Position numbers and translations under genes: made by a program. From Deltaproteobacteria bacterium (GTDB taxonomy: Bacteria > Desulfobacterota > Deferrimicrobia > Deferrimicrobiales > Deferrimicrobiaceae), in the NCBI GenBank assembly GCA_021802685.1, contig JAJZRM010000186.1, positions 1 through 6,212 of the forward strand: 6,212 nt of DNA, written 5' to 3'. Positions 4,846 to 6,212 of this stretch are shown here, one piece after another (position 1 is the first letter of the stretch; each line of letters starts with the position of its first letter). Under the pieces are notes generated by a model, which worked only from the letters and a program-made list of their open reading frames with translations, had not been told where the DNA came from and ran no database searches.

Positions 4846-6212
4846 ATGACGGGGAATTCCTCCCCGGTTGCGGCGGCGGGATGTTCGCCTTCCCGGGACA
4901 GGACCACGCGTGCTCCTTCCGGGCCCCGGCGGAACGTCATGCCGAGTTCGTACCCGAACGCCAGCCGGGAGATCCGTTCCAATTGGTCCGCCGTGCGAAG
5001 CCTGATCGCCACCTTCTCGCCCTCGCCGAGGCGCGCGACGAATCCCGGCGAGACTTCGAACTCCACCGGGCCGCTCTCCCGCGAGAGGTCTATGAAGTTC
5101 CCGTCCGGCTCGGTCATCATCCGGGCATGGAGCCGCACCACGCGGGTCCGGCCGCCGAACCCGTCCGACAGAACCTTCCGGACGATCCCTCCTCCGGCCA
5201 CGAATTCGCCGTCCGCCACGACGAACCGCCCCATCCGCGGGTTCTCCTCGAAAGGATCCGCCGCGACCGGATGTTGAAGGGAGAACGTGACGTTGGCCGT
5301 CTCGAGGTTCTCGACGCGCCCGGAGTGGCGTTCGATGACCTCCAGCGATGAGGAATCGATCCGCTCCGTGATCGCGGAGACGACGACGTCGACCTCGGCG
5401 GTGGCCAGTTTCAGGACGTACCGGCCGGAAAGACGCAGCGGGGAGTTCCCCAGCCAGAAAAGGCTCGCCTCGATCTCCCGCGCCGAGGGGGGCGCATCCT
5501 CCGCTTCCGACAGGACCTCCCCGCGCTCCACGAACAGTTCCTCGGTGAAGGTGATTCCGACGCACTCTCCCGCGGAGGCCTCCCGGAGGGCCGGTTCCTT
5601 CCACTTTTCCACCGAACGGACGACGGCCTTCTTTCCGGAAGGGGAGAACACGAGCCGGTCTCCGGTCCGGACGGCCCCGGACTCCACTCGCCCGGCGTAG
5701 ATGCGCTTCCCGGTTTCCACGTAGACGTCCTGCACCGGAAGGCGCAACGGAAGCCCGGAGATCTCCCGGGCGGGGGAGAAGGAGTCGAGGGATGCCAGGA
5801 GGGCGGGGCCCTTGTACCAGGCCGTCCGTTCCGAAGAGGAAGCGACGTTGTCCCCTTCCCGGGCCGAGATGGGGATCACGTACGAGGGGACAAGGCCCAC
5901 GGAGAGCAGGAACCCGCGAATTTCCTCTTCCACCTCCTCGAAGCGGTCCCTTCGGTACCCGACGAGGTCCATCTTGTTGACCGCCACCGCCACTTGCCGC
6001 AGCCCGAGGAGGGAGAGCATGTAGGCGTGCCGGCGTGTCTGCTCCCGGACCCCTTCCGCCCCGTCGACCAGGAGGATCGCCGCATCGGCCGCGGCGGCTC
6101 CCGTGATCATGTTCTTGAGGAATTCCTTGTGGCCCGGCGCGTCGATGATGATGTAGGGACGCAGGGAGGTCTTGAAGAAGGTCTGGGCCGTGTCGATGGT
6201 GATGTTGTGCTC
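4842..6212 (-). CDS. cysN: CysN-type sulfate adenylyltransferase large subunit, 5' end outside window
   Basis: This is the GTPase subunit of ATP sulfurylase, which with CysD makes APS from sulfate and ATP. The frame is open to the right edge, and 456 residues are visible. G2 is in HNITIDTAQTFF, which is the GITIDTA-type motif. G3 is DAPGH (visible residues 24-28), G4 is NKMD (79-82) and G5 is ISAREGDN (125-132). The P-loop (G1) and roughly 85 N-terminal residues lie beyond the window. Beta-barrel domains II (LRLPVQDVY, then IYAGRVESGAVRTGD) and III follow. The CysN-typical WYKGPALLASLD supports this over a translation factor, although DAPGH and EFLKNM are EF-1A-like. About 107 residues follow domain III (coded by roughly 4845-5165) where bifunctional CysNC proteins carry APS kinase. 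No APS-kinase P-loop is present there. The gene ends TGA, overlapping the reductase start by four bases. Confidence 0.9.
   Translation of the reverse strand, partial: EHNITIDTAQTFFKTSLRPYIIIDAPGHKEFLKNMITGAAAADAAILLVDGAEGVREQTRRHAYMLSLLGLRQVAVAVNKMDLVGYRRDRFEEVEEEIRGFLLSVGLVPSYVIPISAREGDNVASSSERTAWYKGPALLASLDSFSPAREISGLPLRLPVQDVYVETGKRIYAGRVESGAVRTGDRLVFSPSGKKAVVRSVEKWKEPALREASAGECVGITFTEELFVERGEVLSEAEDAPPSAREIEASLFWLGNSPLRLSGRYVLKLATAEVDVVVSAITERIDSSSLEVIERHSGRVENLETANVTFSLQHPVAADPFEENPRMGRFVVADGEFVAGGGIVRKVLSDGFGGRTRVVRLHARMMTEPDGNFIDLSRESGPVEFEVSPGFVARLGEGEKVAIRLRTADQLERISRLAFGYELGMTFRRGPEGARVVLSREGEHPAAATGEEFPVI

Noticed and set aside
4846..5604. Upstream continuation of the reductase frame (total 822 codons)
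   Set aside because: It overlaps cysN in another frame, is Arg/Gly-rich and unlike any reductase domain; the coupled ATG at 4843-4845 gives a normal family length.
1..6212. tRNA, rRNA, insertion sequence or attachment site
   Set aside because: Reading both strands, I found no tRNA-like cloverleaf, rRNA motif, transposase motif or flanking direct repeats. The metal locus looks acquired by gene content only, not by visible mobile ends.

Overview
This is a GC-rich bacterial window with tightly packed genes, good GGAGG-type ribosome binding sites and 4- to 10-base stop/start overlaps. The minus strand carries most of the coding capacity. The sulfate-activation GTPase has EF-1A-like motifs (DAPGH, EFLKNM), and it sits with a ferredoxin-type sulfite/nitrite reductase and a compact mercury locus. 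That combination would suit a Gram-negative anaerobe or soil/subsurface lineage such as a deltaproteobacterium (Desulfuromonadota-like). This placement is an impression from sequence style, not a demonstrated assignment.

Layout from left to right. (1) Bases 1-819, plus strand: the 3' part of a gene for an Asp/Gly-rich repeat protein built from 34-residue units, each with two DxDxDGxxD calcium-loop motifs. A strong intrinsic terminator follows at 842-881. (2) Bases about 893-1201: a small gene graveyard. A plus-strand remnant of an ArsR-family repressor has no start codon and a damaged helix-turn-helix. It meets, tail to tail, a minus-strand remnant of a thioredoxin/glutaredoxin-like gene that keeps a good RBS, a start and its first 17 or so codons. 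(3) Bases 1237-2450, minus strand: a compact mercury-responsive operon, merR-merT-(thioredoxin-fold protein), with overlapping genes and a recognisable MerR-type promoter (TTGACA, 20-base spacer holding a CCGTA/TACGG dyad). No merA or merP is present in the window. (4) Bases 2504-3037, minus: an exported protein of unknown function with a predicted beta-sandwich (Ig/CARDB-like) body. (5) Bases 3136-6212, minus: a sulfur-assimilation operon with cysN (5' end outside the window) overlapping by ATGA a siroheme/[4Fe-4S] sulfite/nitrite reductase.

How they work together. CysN, with CysD presumably encoded beyond the right edge, would activate sulfate to APS, and the siroheme enzyme would reduce sulfite to sulfide. 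The mer genes form a separate unit: MerR senses Hg(II) through a complete Cys triad, MerT moves Hg(II) through the inner membrane, and the thioredoxin-fold protein may accept or relay the metal. The decayed ArsR and thioredoxin-like genes just downstream suggest that this metal-resistance island was once larger and has lost DNA at its left end.
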